From Hyphomonas sp. (lineage in GTDB: Bacteria; Pseudomonadota; Alphaproteobacteria; Caulobacterales; Hyphomonadaceae), in contig WGNP01000003.1 in the NCBI GenBank assembly GCA_016124495.1, positions 310,001-374,000 on the forward strand: a DNA stretch of 64,000 nucleotides, given 5' to 3'. Every line of letters begins with the position of its first letter. Within the stretch, counting starts at the first letter, position 1. The notes under the pieces are model-generated. The model was not told the origin of the DNA. It saw only the letters and a program-made list of their open reading frames with translations, and made no database searches. Below are positions 30,135-41,100 of this stretch, one piece after another. The position numbers and the translations under genes were made by a program.

Positions 30135-31445
30135 ATGGCCATGCTACGCCTGAGGGACATCACCCCGCGCGGGCTCTATGCCCGCACCCTGCTGCTCCTG
30201 CTGGTGCCGGTTCTGCTGATCCTTGGGCTGATGACGTGGTATTATTATTCGAGCCAGGTGGCCGAAGTGAACCGCAAGTTTGCGCAGGCGATCACCCGCG
30301 ATGCCAACCTGATCCGCGCCGCCTGTTTGAACCCGTCCTATACCGATGACGACCTCGCCCGGATCCAGTTCCAGCTGGAGACCTGGTTTACCTGCAAACT
30401 GCCAGGCAATGCGATCCCCGACGAAGACCTGAAGCAGAACTTTCCCTATGGCGGTGTGCTGAGGGCAGAACTGATGAGCCGCGGGGGCGAGCCGGTCTTC
30501 GTCGGGCTGGAGCGCGGCGACGCGCGTCTGCACATCCGCTTCCCGTCACCACAAGGCCAGGGCGAGATCATCATCGACCGCAAGCGCGCCTTCATGATCA
30601 ACTCGCACATCTTCATCGTCTGGGTCATAGCCTTCTCGCTGCTGATGGTCGCGCTCGCCATAGGCTTTCTCAACCAGCAGGTCCGCTCCATCCTGCGTCT
30701 CTCTGAAGCCGCGCGCGCCTTCGGCCGGGGCCGCGACCTGCCGGACTTCCGCCCCTCCGGCGCCACCGAAGTACGTGACGCCGCCCGCGCGCTGATCGAC
30801 ATGAAGGACCGCCTGACCGCCTTTGCCGACCAGCGCACCTCGATGCTCGCAGGCGTCAGCCATGACCTGCGCACGCCGCTGACGCGCCTCAAGCTCGCGC
30901 TCGCGATGATGGACGAAAGCGCCGACATCCGCGCCGCCAGGTCCGATCTCGACGACATGGCGATGATGCTGGACGAATACCTCGCCTTCGCGCGCGGCGA
31001 GGAAGGCGACGAGGCGGCACTGTTCGACATCGCGCAGATGACCCGCGAGGTGGCGACGGGGTTTGGCGGGCACGTGCCGGTGCTCGGGCCTGCGAGAATT
31101 CTCGTGATGGGCCGCCCACTGGCGCTGAAGCGCGCGGTGACGAACCTTCTGTCCAATGCACTGAAGTATGCCGCCACGGCGCGTGTGACGCTGGTAGACG
31201 GGCCGCACTGGGCCGAGGTGGTGATCGATGATGACGGCCCCGGCATTGCGCCAGAATGCCATGAGGAAGCTTTCCGCCCCTTCTCGCGCCTCGATGATGC
31301 GCGCAGCCAGAACGAGTCCGGCACCGGCCTAGGCCTGACGCTGGCGCGCGACACTGCCCGCGCGCATGGGGGCGATATCCGGCTCTCCAAAAGCCCGCTT
31401 GGCGGCCTGCGCGCCGTCTTGCGTATTCCGACCGAGCCCCGTTAG
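30135..31445 (+). CDS. Sensor histidine kinase (EnvZ-like)
   Basis: LAGVSHDLRTPLTRLKLALAM H-box; ESGTGLGLTLARDTARAHGGDIRL G-box. Confidence 0.95.
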   Translation: MAMLRLRDITPRGLYARTLLLLLVPVLLILGLMTWYYYSSQVAEVNRKFAQAITRDANLIRAACLNPSYTDDDLARIQFQLETWFTCKLPGNAIPDEDLKQNFPYGGVLRAELMSRGGEPVFVGLERGDARLHIRFPSPQGQGEIIIDRKRAFMINSHIFIVWVIAFSLLMVALAIGFLNQQVRSILRLSEAARAFGRGRDLPDFRPSGATEVRDAARALIDMKDRLTAFADQRTSMLAGVSHDLRTPLTRLKLALAMMDESADIRAARSDLDDMAMMLDEYLAFARGEEGDEAALFDIAQMTREVATGFGGHVPVLGPARILVMGRPLALKRAVTNLLSNALKYAATARVTLVDGPHWAEVVIDDDGPGIAPECHEEAFRPFSRLDDARSQNESGTGLGLTLARDTARAHGGDIRLSKSPLGGLRAVLRIPTEPR

Positions 31446-31454
31446 GAGCCGGGC

Positions 31455-32332
31455 ATGACCACACAGACCTCCCTGACTGAACGGGTCCGCATCGCTTCGG
31501 CCCAGTTCGAAATGTGGTATATTCGAGCGCCGAAGAGTTTGCAGACCGCATTGATTACTTCGCGCGCGTGGCCAGCGAGCAGCGCATTTCGCCGTGTTCC
31601 CGGAACTGTGTACCCTGCAGACCCTGTTACTGGCGCCGAAGCTGCTGGACGCTCGCGAGGCGATTGATGCGCTGACGGACTACACCCCGCGCTTCGAGGC
31701 TTTGGTGACGGTCTTTTCCGTCCGTCACCGGATCAATGTCATCGGCGCCACGCGCGTAGCCTCTGGTGCGATCCGTATTGTGGCCTATGCCGCGCTTTGA
31801 GACGGGACCCTGCACCGGCAGGAAAAGGTATACGCCACGCCTTCGGAGCGCACATTCCGGGGCGTCACGGGCGGCAGCGAAAACAAGGTGATCGAGACAG
31901 ATTGCGGGCCGATCGGCATCGCCATCTGTTATGACAGCGAGTTCCCCGAACAGGTGCGCCACTACCTGGATCAAGGCGCGATTATCCTTTTCGTGCCGTT
32001 CTGCACCGGTGACCGGAACGTTTCTCCGCGGACGGTATTGCTGTGCGTCACGCGCCATCGAAAACCAGATCCACGTGACGAATTCCGGCGCGTGCGGCAA
32101 CCTGCCGAACATCGGTAACATGGATGTGCACTCTGCGCAGGGCGCGGTGCTGACCCCTTGCGACCTGCCCTGTGCCTGAAACGGGATACAGGCAGAGGCC
32201 GAAACGAACGTGGAGACGATGATCGTCACGGATGTCTCGCTGGCGAGGCTCGCCGAAGCCCGCCTGCGCGGCACGGTTCAGAACCGCAATGACCGGCGCC
32301 CGGATCTGTATGGCAGCGGGTGGAAGGGCTAG
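31455..32332 (+). pseudogene. Carbon-nitrogen hydrolase (nitrilase superfamily), frameshifted
   Basis: Homologous stretches across frames: [140 protein letters not shown]. Confidence 0.88.
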
Positions 32333-32628
32333 GCGAGCCTTGCCGCCAACTGGTCCATGAAGCCCGCGAGTTCGAGGTCCTTCTGCGTGACGCCGTCCGC
32401 GTCATGCGTAGTGAGGGTCACCTCGACCTTGTTATAAACATTGAACCATTCGGGATGGTGGTCCATCTGCTCGGCCTTCAGGGCAGCGCCGGACATGAAG
32501 GCGAAGGCAGTCTTAAAGTCGGCGAACTTGTAAGCCTTGTGAATGGCGTCGCGCTCGCCGTCTGGGGCTTTCCAGCCCTTGAGTGCTTTCAGGGCTGCGG
32601 CGGCGCCGATCTTCTTGCTCATATTCAT
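32329..32628 (-). CDS. phhB: 4a-hydroxytetrahydrobiopterin dehydratase
   Basis: [58 protein letters not shown]. Confidence 0.96.
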   Translation of the reverse strand: MNMSKKIGAAAALKALKGWKAPDGERDAIHKAYKFADFKTAFAFMSGAALKAEQMDHHPEWFNVYNKVEVTLTTHDADGVTQKDLELAGFMDQLAARLA

Positions 32629-33215
32629 TCCTCTCCGTCTTGTCCGAGTACGAAGTAAATCCAGGTACCATCTTCCGAAATGGCCGTGCGCATGCCGGGG
32701 TAGCCCTCGCCGGCGCGGATGCGGGCGATGCCGTCCTCGCGGATCAGGCCCTCGAGCCGGCGGCGGTCGTGGAAGGTCAGCTTTTCCGGGATCAGATCGG
32801 CGGCGTCCTTCGCGGCAAGGTCCGGCCAGACATACCAGCGCTGGCCATCGATCTCGCGCAGGCCGGCGGGCTGGTCGAACAGTTCACGGAGTTTCCGGTT
32901 GGGATCTACGCCGGTGCGGCGCAAAAGGTCCCAGAACTGGTCATGCGACTGGCCGCCGAGATTCGACTTGAAATCGGGATTGCGCGCGGCGATCTCTCCG
33001 AGGCCGCGCAGGGATCCCCTTGTGGCTTCCTCGATCAGCGCGTCACGCGTCTTTGCGGCAGCCTTGCTGACTTCGATGGGTGCAGGCTCAACCGGGACTT
33101 CCGTAAAGCGCTCCTCGGGTACGGGCGGCAGGGTCACGACCGCTTCCGGCTCGGCCTGCGAACAGCCAGCCAGCAGACCTGCGACGATGAGCGCGGCGAG
33201 GCTAGCGAAGTGCAT
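32625..33215 (-). CDS. Hypothetical lipoprotein
   Basis: Lipobox LLAGC; 196 aa; overlaps flanking same-strand genes. Confidence 0.8.
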   Translation of the reverse strand: MHFASLAALIVAGLLAGCSQAEPEAVVTLPPVPEERFTEVPVEPAPIEVSKAAAKTRDALIEEATRGSLRGLGEIAARNPDFKSNLGGQSHDQFWDLLRRTGVDPNRKLRELFDQPAGLREIDGQRWYVWPDLAAKDAADLIPEKLTFHDRRRLEGLIREDGIARIRAGEGYPGMRTAISEDGTWIYFVLGQDGEE

Positions 33216-33852
33216 AGCCGGTCAGGGCTTCCAGGTCGGTGATGAGCTGTTCTTCGCCGGTGACCTTGATGGTGGCCATGCCCATGTCGCGGGCCGGCTT
33301 CAGGTTGATGCCAAGGTCATCGAGATAGACGCAGGCTTTCGGATCGACATCGAGCGCTTCGCACATCAGCGCATAAATGCGGGGATCGGGCTTGCGGATG
33401 CCGAGCTTGGAACTTTCAATGAGGTGGTCGAACTGGTCGAACACGGCGGCGATTTCCTTCGCCTTGGCATCGTCCTGCGTCATCGAGGCGCCCTTGCCGA
33501 TGGGGGCGTTGTTAGTGATGCAGCCCACCTTGCCTTTCGTCTTGCAGACCTTCAGCGCGTGGACGACGCGGGGGCGCAGATTGCCCGAGAGGAGGCCGAG
33601 GATGTCGCGGCCGCGGACATCATGGCCGAGCGCATTTGCTTCGATCCGGAACAGTTCGTCGAACCCGTCGGCGTCGACATGCGACTGCTCCAGTTTAGCC
33701 CATGCATTTTCGAGCGGATTAACGGAATTGACGGTGCGGATGAAATCCACCGGCAGGCCGGCGGCGGCCTCGTACCGGTTGAAGGCTTCGAAGGGCGAGG
33801 AGGTGAAAACCCCACCGAAATCCCAGATGATGGCTTGGAAGGTGCGTGTCAT
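33202..33852 (-). CDS. HAD family hydrolase
   Basis: AIIWDFGGVFTSSP; GCITNNAP; GIRKPDPRIYALMCEALDVDPKACVYLDDLGINLKPA. Confidence 0.94.
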   Translation of the reverse strand: MTRTFQAIIWDFGGVFTSSPFEAFNRYEAAAGLPVDFIRTVNSVNPLENAWAKLEQSHVDADGFDELFRIEANALGHDVRGRDILGLLSGNLRPRVVHALKVCKTKGKVGCITNNAPIGKGASMTQDDAKAKEIAAVFDQFDHLIESSKLGIRKPDPRIYALMCEALDVDPKACVYLDDLGINLKPARDMGMATIKVTGEEQLITDLEALTGYALR

Positions 33853-33980
33853 GGCGGCTAGCTAGCGCGCCCGGCGCGGCAATTCAAACCTTGATTTTCG
33901 CCCGCCCTGCCCTTGCAGCGCGTGGCGGGGGCGATAGTGTCCCTGCCCGAAACAAAAGCGAGACTACAGGGAGAAAAACC

Positions 33981-34898
33981 ATGGGCGTTCTGGACGGAAA
34001 GGTGGTGCTGGTCACCGGCGGCGGCAATGGCATCGGCAAGGAATGCGCCCTGCTGGCGGCGCGCGAAGGCGCGAAAGTCGTGGTCAACGACCTCGGCGGC
34101 AGCCTGAAGGGCGACGAGGAAGGCTCAGCCGGTCCGGCAGAGGCTGTCGCGGCAGAAATCCGCAAGGCGGGCGGTGAGGCGGTTTCCAACTCCGAGAGCG
34201 TAACGGACTATACCGCCGTGGCCGGCATGGTGACGCAGGCGCTGGACACCTATGGCCGGCTCGACGCGATCATCAACCCGGCCGGCATCCTGCGCGACGG
34301 CATGTTCCACAAGATGAGCGAGCAGGACTGGAAGGGCGTAATCGACGTTCACCTGCATGGATCCTTCAATGTGACGCGTGCAGCGATCGAGTATTTCCGC
34401 GAGAACGAGCGCGGCTCGTTCGTGCTGTTCACCTCCACGTCCGGACTGATCGGAAACATCGGCCAGGCGAACTATGCTGCCGCGAAGCTCGGCATTGCAG
34501 GCCTCAGCCGTGTGGTGGCGATGGAGGGCGCTGCGAAGAAGGTGCGCTCCAACATCATCGCGCCGTTTGCCTGGACACGGATGATCGCCTCGATCCCGGT
34601 GAAAGATGAAGCCGGCGCGCAGCGGGTCGAGCGAATGAAGAACGGCATGCGGGCCGATCAGGTGGCGCAGCTGGGTGTCGCGCTGTGCGCCGACACGGCG
34701 GCACATGTCAGTGGGCAGATCTTCGGCGTGCGCGGCAACGAGGTCATCCTGTTTGACCAGCCGCGCCCGGTGAAATCGCTGGCGCGGCTTGAGGGCTGGA
34801 CGCCCGAAACCCTGATCGGTCATTGCTTCCCGGCGATGAGCGGCAGCTTTTTCAGTCTGGGCGCGACGACGAGCGTTTTCCCGTATGATCCGGTTTAG
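33981..34898 (+). CDS. SDR family oxidoreductase
   Basis: VVLVTGGGNGIGKECALLAAREGAKVVVNDLGG; YAAAK catalytic motif; ATG at 33981 after gggag. Confidence 0.94.
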   Translation: MGVLDGKVVLVTGGGNGIGKECALLAAREGAKVVVNDLGGSLKGDEEGSAGPAEAVAAEIRKAGGEAVSNSESVTDYTAVAGMVTQALDTYGRLDAIINPAGILRDGMFHKMSEQDWKGVIDVHLHGSFNVTRAAIEYFRENERGSFVLFTSTSGLIGNIGQANYAAAKLGIAGLSRVVAMEGAAKKVRSNIIAPFAWTRMIASIPVKDEAGAQRVERMKNGMRADQVAQLGVALCADTAAHVSGQIFGVRGNEVILFDQPRPVKSLARLEGWTPETLIGHCFPAMSGSFFSLGATTSVFPYDPV

Positions 34899-34920
34899 GG
34901 CAGATTTGCCTTGTCTGGCG

Positions 34921-34970
34921 AAGCCCCTCACCTCCTGCAGCCGCTGGCCACGGGAAGTGAGGGGCTTTTG
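34921..34970 (+). terminator. Terminator after SDR gene
   Basis: aagcccctcac...gtgaggggctttt 11-bp stem + T-rich tail. Confidence 0.85.
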
Positions 34971-35280
34971 TTTAGGAATCTTTCTGATTTGAATTCATGC
35001 ACGGCGTATAATTCCGTGCACTGAGATGTGGCGGAAGGATTGGGGAAGTATTTTAAGAGGGCCTGAGGGGACTGGTTTCTTATTTTCCGGGCGGGGTGGT
35101 TTTTGCAGGCGCAAGTTCGCGTGCGTACCCTCGCCGACCTGATTCAAGCTGGTTCAGGCAGTGCCTATGTGATAGCGTTTATTTCTCAGTTTTTATCAAA
35201 CTTTCTCATTTTTTCTCATGCAGTGCTGGCTTATCACCTCCTGTATTGCGGCAGCGGACATTGGTAACATGCGCAGTTAA

Positions 35281-35325
35281 GTCCGGGTCCCGGTCTTCAC
35301 CTGCGGCGAAACCGGGATGACGAGC
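35281..35325. repeat. REP-like intergenic palindrome (CCGGGTCCCGGTCTTCACC..GGCGAAACCGGGATGACG)
   Basis: Stem tcccggt(c)ttc / gaaaccggga; resembles the widespread alphaproteobacterial GTCATCCCGG intergenic palindromes. Confidence 0.55.
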
Positions 35326-35359
35326 TACTGCTCTTGCGCAAGTTAAGAGGGCGGCAGAC

Positions 35360-36427
35360 CTATTCAGGCGTCAGGACCGTCGGGGCGCCTTCGTCCGCGG
35401 GCGGATCGGTGGGGGCGGGTTCGGCGGCGGGCGCTTGGATCGGAAGTTCCTCGGCGGGGACTTCAGGGACCGGTTCCGGGAGGGGTTCGGTATTGAAGGT
35501 TTCATCCGCGGAGTTGAGGATGTCGTTAAGCACATCGTTCTCGTTCAGCGCGGGTCCGGCTTCGGCTGGCGCGCCGATAGCCTCTTCGCCTTCGTCGGGC
35601 GCGTCCGGCAGGTCTTCGAAGACCGGCTCGGGGCGGGGCGCGTCGGCTTTCTCAGGCTTCGGCAAGGTCGAGCGGAAATCGTCGCCGAGGACGCAGGCGG
35701 CGTAGCCTTCATTAGCGACGACACGCATGCGCGACATGATCGAGCCGGTGCGCTTTCTCACATAGGGTCCTGGCTTGTCAGCGCTCCATTTGTTCGGGGA
35801 CGGAAGGACGGCAGCGAGGCGGGCGGCCTCAAGCTTCGAGAGATCAGCGGCGGACTTGCCGAACCTGGCCTGGGCGGCAGCTTCGGCGCCAAACAGGCCG
35901 TCGCCCCATTCAGCAACGTTGAGATAGACTTCCATGATGCGGCGCTTGCCCCAGACGGCTTCGATGACATAGGTCATCCAGGCTTCGCCGGCCTTGCGGG
36001 GCATGCCGCCGCCATTCCAGAAGAAGACATTCTTGGCCGTCTGCTGGCTGATGGTCGAGCCGCCGCGGCGTTTCTTGCCGTCATGCTTCTTGTTGTACTC
36101 GCGGGCTTTCTCGATGGCGTCCCAGTCGATGCCGCCATGTTCGCAGAACTTCGCATCTTCGGACGCGATGACGGCGAGGACGAGATTAGGCGAGATGCTG
36201 TCGAGGCTGGTCCAGTCGCGCCGGACGTCTTCGCCCTGCATTCCTCGCTGGGTCATCAGGATGGTGCCAGGCGCGGGCAGGACCCTCAGGACAAGGGCGT
36301 AGAGATGGAAGAGCAGGAATATGGCGATGCCGGCCTGCACGATCCGCACGAGGACGTGGCGCCAGAGGGGCACATTGCGCTTCGGCTTTTGCGGCGGACG
36401 GGTGGTGTTGGCCGTATCGTCGTTCAT
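35360..36427 (-). CDS. mtgA: Monofunctional peptidoglycan transglycosylase with acidic/Pro-rich C-terminal tail
   Basis: [48 protein letters not shown]-like [23 protein letters not shown]. Confidence 0.93.
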   Translation of the reverse strand: MNDDTANTTRPPQKPKRNVPLWRHVLVRIVQAGIAIFLLFHLYALVLRVLPAPGTILMTQRGMQGEDVRRDWTSLDSISPNLVLAVIASEDAKFCEHGGIDWDAIEKAREYNKKHDGKKRRGGSTISQQTAKNVFFWNGGGMPRKAGEAWMTYVIEAVWGKRRIMEVYLNVAEWGDGLFGAEAAAQARFGKSAADLSKLEAARLAAVLPSPNKWSADKPGPYVRKRTGSIMSRMRVVANEGYAACVLGDDFRSTLPKPEKADAPRPEPVFEDLPDAPDEGEEAIGAPAEAGPALNENDVLNDILNSADETFNTEPLPEPVPEVPAEELPIQAPAAEPAPTDPPADEGAPTVLTPE

Positions 36428-37548
36428 GCCCCGAGATCCCATTCTTCGATGACCTTGCTATCATGTTCGCTGGCTCGGCGCTGCGCCTTTTCCCCGGTAA
36501 AGCGGGCGGGATCAAGGCGGGCGAGTGCCCAGACGGCCGCGCCGCGCACGAGGGGCGAGGCATCGTCCAGCAAGAGCAGCACGCTGGCTGTGAGCCGCGC
36601 GCTGCCGGAATTGCCGATGGCGACGGCGACGTTGCGCACGAACCGGTCCCGGCCGGAGCGCTTGACCGAGGAGCCGGAGAAGATTTCGCGAAACGCCGCG
36701 TCATCGAGGGCGGCGAGTTCGTCGAGGCCCGGTGTTTTCAGCTCCGCCCGGGCGAACAGGGCGGCCTCCGAGGCGCTCGCGGCGAACTTGTTCCAGGGGC
36801 AGGCCGCCAGACAATCGTCGCAGCCATAGATGCGGTTGCCCATCGCGGCGCGGAATTCGCGGGGGATGGGGCCGGCGTGTTCGATCGTGAGGTAGGAGAT
36901 GCAGCGGCGGGCATCCAGCTGGTAGGGCGCAGGGAACGCAGCGGTGGGGCAGATGTCGAGGCAAGCGCGGCAGGAGCCGCAATGGTCGGATTCGGGCGCG
37001 TCCGGCGCGAGGGCGGCGCTGGTAAGGACCACGCCGAGGAAGAACCAGGAGCCGAGATCGCGGCTGACGAGGTTGGTATGCTTGCCCTGCCAGCCCAGGC
37101 CAGCCTTCTGGGCGAGCGGCTTCTCCATCAGGGGGGCGGTGTCGACGAAGACTTTCACCTCGGCGCCGGTCAGCCGGGCAACCTCCCCCGCGAGCAGCTT
37201 GAGGCGGGACTTGATCAGGTCGTGATAGTCCCTGCCCCGCGCATAGACGGATATGTTGCCGGTCTCGCGCTCGGCGAGCGTGTCGAGCGGGTTGTGATCG
37301 GGTCCGTAGTTCATAGCGACGACGAGGGCGGAGCGGGCCTCAGGCCACATCGCGGTGGGGGCGCTGCGGCGGGCAAGGGTATCCTCCATCCAGCGCATCC
37401 CGCCGTGGCGGCCCTCGGCGACGAAGGCGGCGAGGCGGGCGCCGGCCTCCCAGGCCTCGTCGGCGCGGGTGATGCCGGCGGCGTCGAAGCCCAGCGAGCG
37501 GGCGGCGGCTTTCAGCGTATCTTCGAGGGAGGCAGGCGTGCCGGTCAT
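36424..37548 (-). CDS. queG: tRNA epoxyqueuosine(34) reductase
   Basis: [32 protein letters not shown] ferredoxin motifs; HEAT-like C-term. Confidence 0.96.
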   Translation of the reverse strand: MTGTPASLEDTLKAAARSLGFDAAGITRADEAWEAGARLAAFVAEGRHGGMRWMEDTLARRSAPTAMWPEARSALVVAMNYGPDHNPLDTLAERETGNISVYARGRDYHDLIKSRLKLLAGEVARLTGAEVKVFVDTAPLMEKPLAQKAGLGWQGKHTNLVSRDLGSWFFLGVVLTSAALAPDAPESDHCGSCRACLDICPTAAFPAPYQLDARRCISYLTIEHAGPIPREFRAAMGNRIYGCDDCLAACPWNKFAASASEAALFARAELKTPGLDELAALDDAAFREIFSGSSVKRSGRDRFVRNVAVAIGNSGSARLTASVLLLLDDASPLVRGAAVWALARLDPARFTGEKAQRRASEHDSKVIEEWDLGA

Positions 37549-37604
37549 GGCGTGCTGGGTAGCAGCCTTCGGGGCGGCAGGGAATCGCGCGTGGGCGGCG
37601 CGCG

Positions 37605-38063
37605 TCAGTTCGGGAGCTGGCAGGCGGTTTTCAGGGCGGCGACCGCTTGGGTGTACTGGCGGGCAAGGGCCATAGTACCAAAGGGGACGACATGCTTGCT
37701 GATGGGGTCGGCGGCGGTGCTGAGCGCGCCCTTGCGCATGCAGGCCGAGCCGTCAAGGCAGGTGAGGCGGACGAATGCTGTGCCCTCATCCGTCTCCTCG
37801 GCTCCGTGTTCGATGACTTCGGCGAGCGGCATTTCCCAGAGGCCCCAGGCAGCGTTGCGTCCGTGAGTATGGACAAGGGTGTCGCAGTCGCCCCACACCT
37901 GGTGGTAGGCGAAGAGGGCCTCGCCCGTGCTCCACCAGCGGAACGAGGGGGGCGGCTGGGGCGCGGCCGCTTCAGTGGCCGGCAGCGGCGCTGGCAGCGC
38001 GGCGGGTGTAGCCGCGCAGGCGGTGGCCGCCAGCGCCAGAAGCACCGTAATCAGGTTTCGCAT
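37605..38063 (-). CDS. Hypothetical lipoprotein
   Basis: [15 protein letters not shown] signal/lipobox; 152 aa. Confidence 0.7.
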   Translation of the reverse strand: MRNLITVLLALAATACAATPAALPAPLPATEAAAPQPPPSFRWWSTGEALFAYHQVWGDCDTLVHTHGRNAAWGLWEMPLAEVIEHGAEETDEGTAFVRLTCLDGSACMRKGALSTAADPISKHVVPFGTMALARQYTQAVAALKTACQLPN

Positions 38064-38127
38064 GTCATCCCTCCACTGTTTGCGGGCGAGACAAGCCGCC
38101 CGGCCCTGAACCTATCGTGAATACGCC

Positions 38128-41100
38128 TCAGCGGCCCATGAACTGGCGGACAGCATCGGTCGACAGGGCGAACTTGGCGAAGGACCAGGCGCGGTCTTTT
38201 CCAAGGGCCGTCAGTGTGCTGATCAGCTGTCGGCGGGCGTCACCGCGGGCCTCGAGCCAGGCGTCGGCGCCGCCGGAGCGGAGCGCCTCGTCTGTAGCGG
38301 AGGCCTGCAGGCGGACGAGTTCGGAGATCAGGCGGCGGCCGGCGACGCGGTCCCAGTAGGGGGCCTTGATCAGGCCTTCCCGGGCGGACGCGCGCAACCG
38401 GTCGAGCCGCAAGGCATCGCCGATGGCGTAGAAGGCGGCAGCGGTTTCCGGCACCTTCTTTTTTGCCCGCTGCGAGACCGCGACGATGTCGAGTCCCTGC
38501 GCAAAGTAGCTCATCGCGGCGGCCCAATGGGCGAGCGCTTCGGGGGCGCCGCGCTTGATGAAGGCGCGGGCATCGCGCTGGATCCGCGAGGCCGGGAAGT
38601 CCGTCTGGACATCGGCGAGCGCCATTTTGAGTTCGTTGAGCGGCGCGTGGGTCTGCTTGACGGCGTCGCCGATAGGCATGCCGGCGGTGGCGCGGATGAA
38701 CCAGGCGGCGGCCTCGCTGGCGGCGTGGACGGCTTCCTGCTGAAGCTGCGTCTGCAGATCGGCGGCGACGCGTGTGTCGAGGGCGAAGACTTCGCGGCGG
38801 AAGCCGGCAAGGTCGAGCACTTCGCGGGCGGCCTCCAGCGCGCGGACAGCTTCGGCTGGTTCAGCACCGGTCAGTTCGCGCAGGCGCAGCAGCGCGGCCG
38901 GGCCGCAGAAATCCAGCGTGCGGTTGGCGATGACGGTGGCGATAATCTCACGGCGGAGGCGGTGGCCTTTCATCGCCTTTTCGAAACCGTCGATAGGCGA
39001 CGGGAAATAGGCCTTCAGCACCGGCGCGAACCAGGGATCGTCCGGCAGGTCCGAGGCGACGAGATCGTCGAACAGGACGATTTTCGACCAGGCGAGCAGC
39101 ACGGCAAATTCAGGCCGTGTGAGAGGCTGGCCAGCGTCCTTGCGGGTCTGCATGGCCGTGGTCGACGGCAGGCCTTCGAGGGCGCGGTTCAGAACGCCGC
39201 GCTGCTCGAGATAGAGCATCACGCGCTCCAGCGCGTCATGGTCTTCGGCGGCGGTGGAGGCGGCGAGCGTGATGGCGTTCGACTGGTCGTAATTGTGCGC
39301 GAGAACGTGGGCCGCGACATCTTCGGTCATCGAGGCGAGAAGTTCGTTGCGGGCAGCCTCCTTCAGGTCGCCGAGGCGGATGGCTTCGGCGGCGAGGATC
39401 TTGATGTTCACTTCGTGGTCGGACGAATCGACGCCCGCCGAGTTGTCGATGGCATCGGTATTGAGGCGTCCGCCGGCGAGGGCGAATTCGATACGGCCGG
39501 CCTGCGTCATACCGAGGTTGGCGCCCTCGCCGATCACCTTGGCTTTGAGGTCGCGGCCATTGACACGGATGGCATCGTTGGCGCGGTCGCCGACATCGGC
39601 GTGGGATTCGGCCGCTGACTTCACATAGGTACCGATACCGCCGAACCAGAGGAGGTCAGCTTCGGCTTTCAGGAGGGCGTGCAGGAGTTCGTCCGGCGTG
39701 ACCGCGTCCTTGGCCAGGCCGGTGAGAGCTTTCACTTCCGCCGAGAGGGGGATCGACTTGGCGGCGCGTTCGAAGACGCCCCCGCCTTGCGAGATGAGCC
39801 TGGCATCGTAGTCCGCCCAGGTGGAGCGCGGCAGGGCGAACATGCGGGCGCGCTCGGCCAGGCTTGCGGCAGAATTGCCCGGGCTCGGATCAATAAAGAT
39901 GTGCATGTGGTTGAAGGCCGCAACGAGACGGATCTCGGGCGAGAGGAGCATGCCGTTGCCGAAGACATCGCCCGACATGTCGCCGACGCCGATAACAGTG
40001 AAGGGCTGTTTCTGGATGTCCTTGCCCATTTCGCGGAAGTGGCGCTTGACCGCTTCCCAGGCGCCGCGGGCGGTGATGCCCATCTTCTTGTGGTCATACC
40101 CGGCTGAGCCGCCGGAGGCGAAGGCATCGCCCAGCCAGTGGCCCTTCTCGAGGCTGATGGCGTTGGCGGTGTCGGAGAAGGTGGCAGTGCCCTTGTCGGC
40201 GGCGACCACAAGATAGGGATCCTCCCCATCCCAGACCACGGTTTGCGGCGGGGGCACGATCTTGCCCTTAACCAGGTTGTCGGTGAGGCCCAGCAGCGCG
40301 GTGATGAATTCCCTGTAGGCGTCGCGGCCGCTTTCGAACCAGGCGGGATCGTTCCGCGGCGGGAGCTGTTTCGGGTAGAAGCCGCCCTTCGAACCGACAG
40401 GCACGATGACGGCGTTCTTGACCTGCTGGGCCTTCACGAGGCCGAGGACTTCGGTGCGGTAATCCGACGGGCGGTCCGACCAGCGCAGGCCGCCGCGCGC
40501 GACCGGGCCGAAGCGGAGGTGAACGCCTTCGACTTTCGGACTGGAAGTGAAGATTTCGCGGAAGGGTTTCGGCTCCGGTAGGTCGGCGAGTTCGCGGCTG
40601 GCGACCTTGAAGCTGATCCAGGACCGCTCGGCGTCGTCTTCGCCGGTCTGGTAGAAGCTGGTGCGCTGCAGGGCGCGCACGAGATGGAACAGGCGGCGCA
40701 GGACGAGATCGTCGGTGAGGCTCGCGACGGCTTTCATCGCGTCCTCGAACTTCGCTTCGATTTCGGCGCCGGCCTTGGTGCGGGCGTCAAGGGATTTGTG
40801 CGCCTGCGGATCAAATCGGGCGGTGAACAGGTCAAGGATCAGGCGTGTGACGGCCGGATAGCGCGCGACAGCGGCTTCCTGGACGTCCTGCGGCTGGTCG
40901 AGGCCGCTCTGGCGGCGGTAGGCGGCAAGTGCGCGGATCAGCGCCGCCTCGCGCCAGGTGGCGCCGGCGGTGAGCACGAGACGGTTGAACCTGTCATTGT
41001 CGGCTTTGCCGCTCCAGACGGCGATGAAGGCGTCTTCCAGCGCGCGGGCGAGACTGATCAGCGCCAGCGGCTTGCCGTCCGCCGATTCCATGGCAAGGGA

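Noticed and set aside
34981-35060. Possible riboswitch (ctgagatg-like TPP string)
   Set aside because: Only a short sequence similarity; the rest of the TPP consensus is absent and no thiamine gene is adjacent.
35435-36829. 464-aa plus-strand ORF
   Set aside because: Antisense to mtgA and queG.
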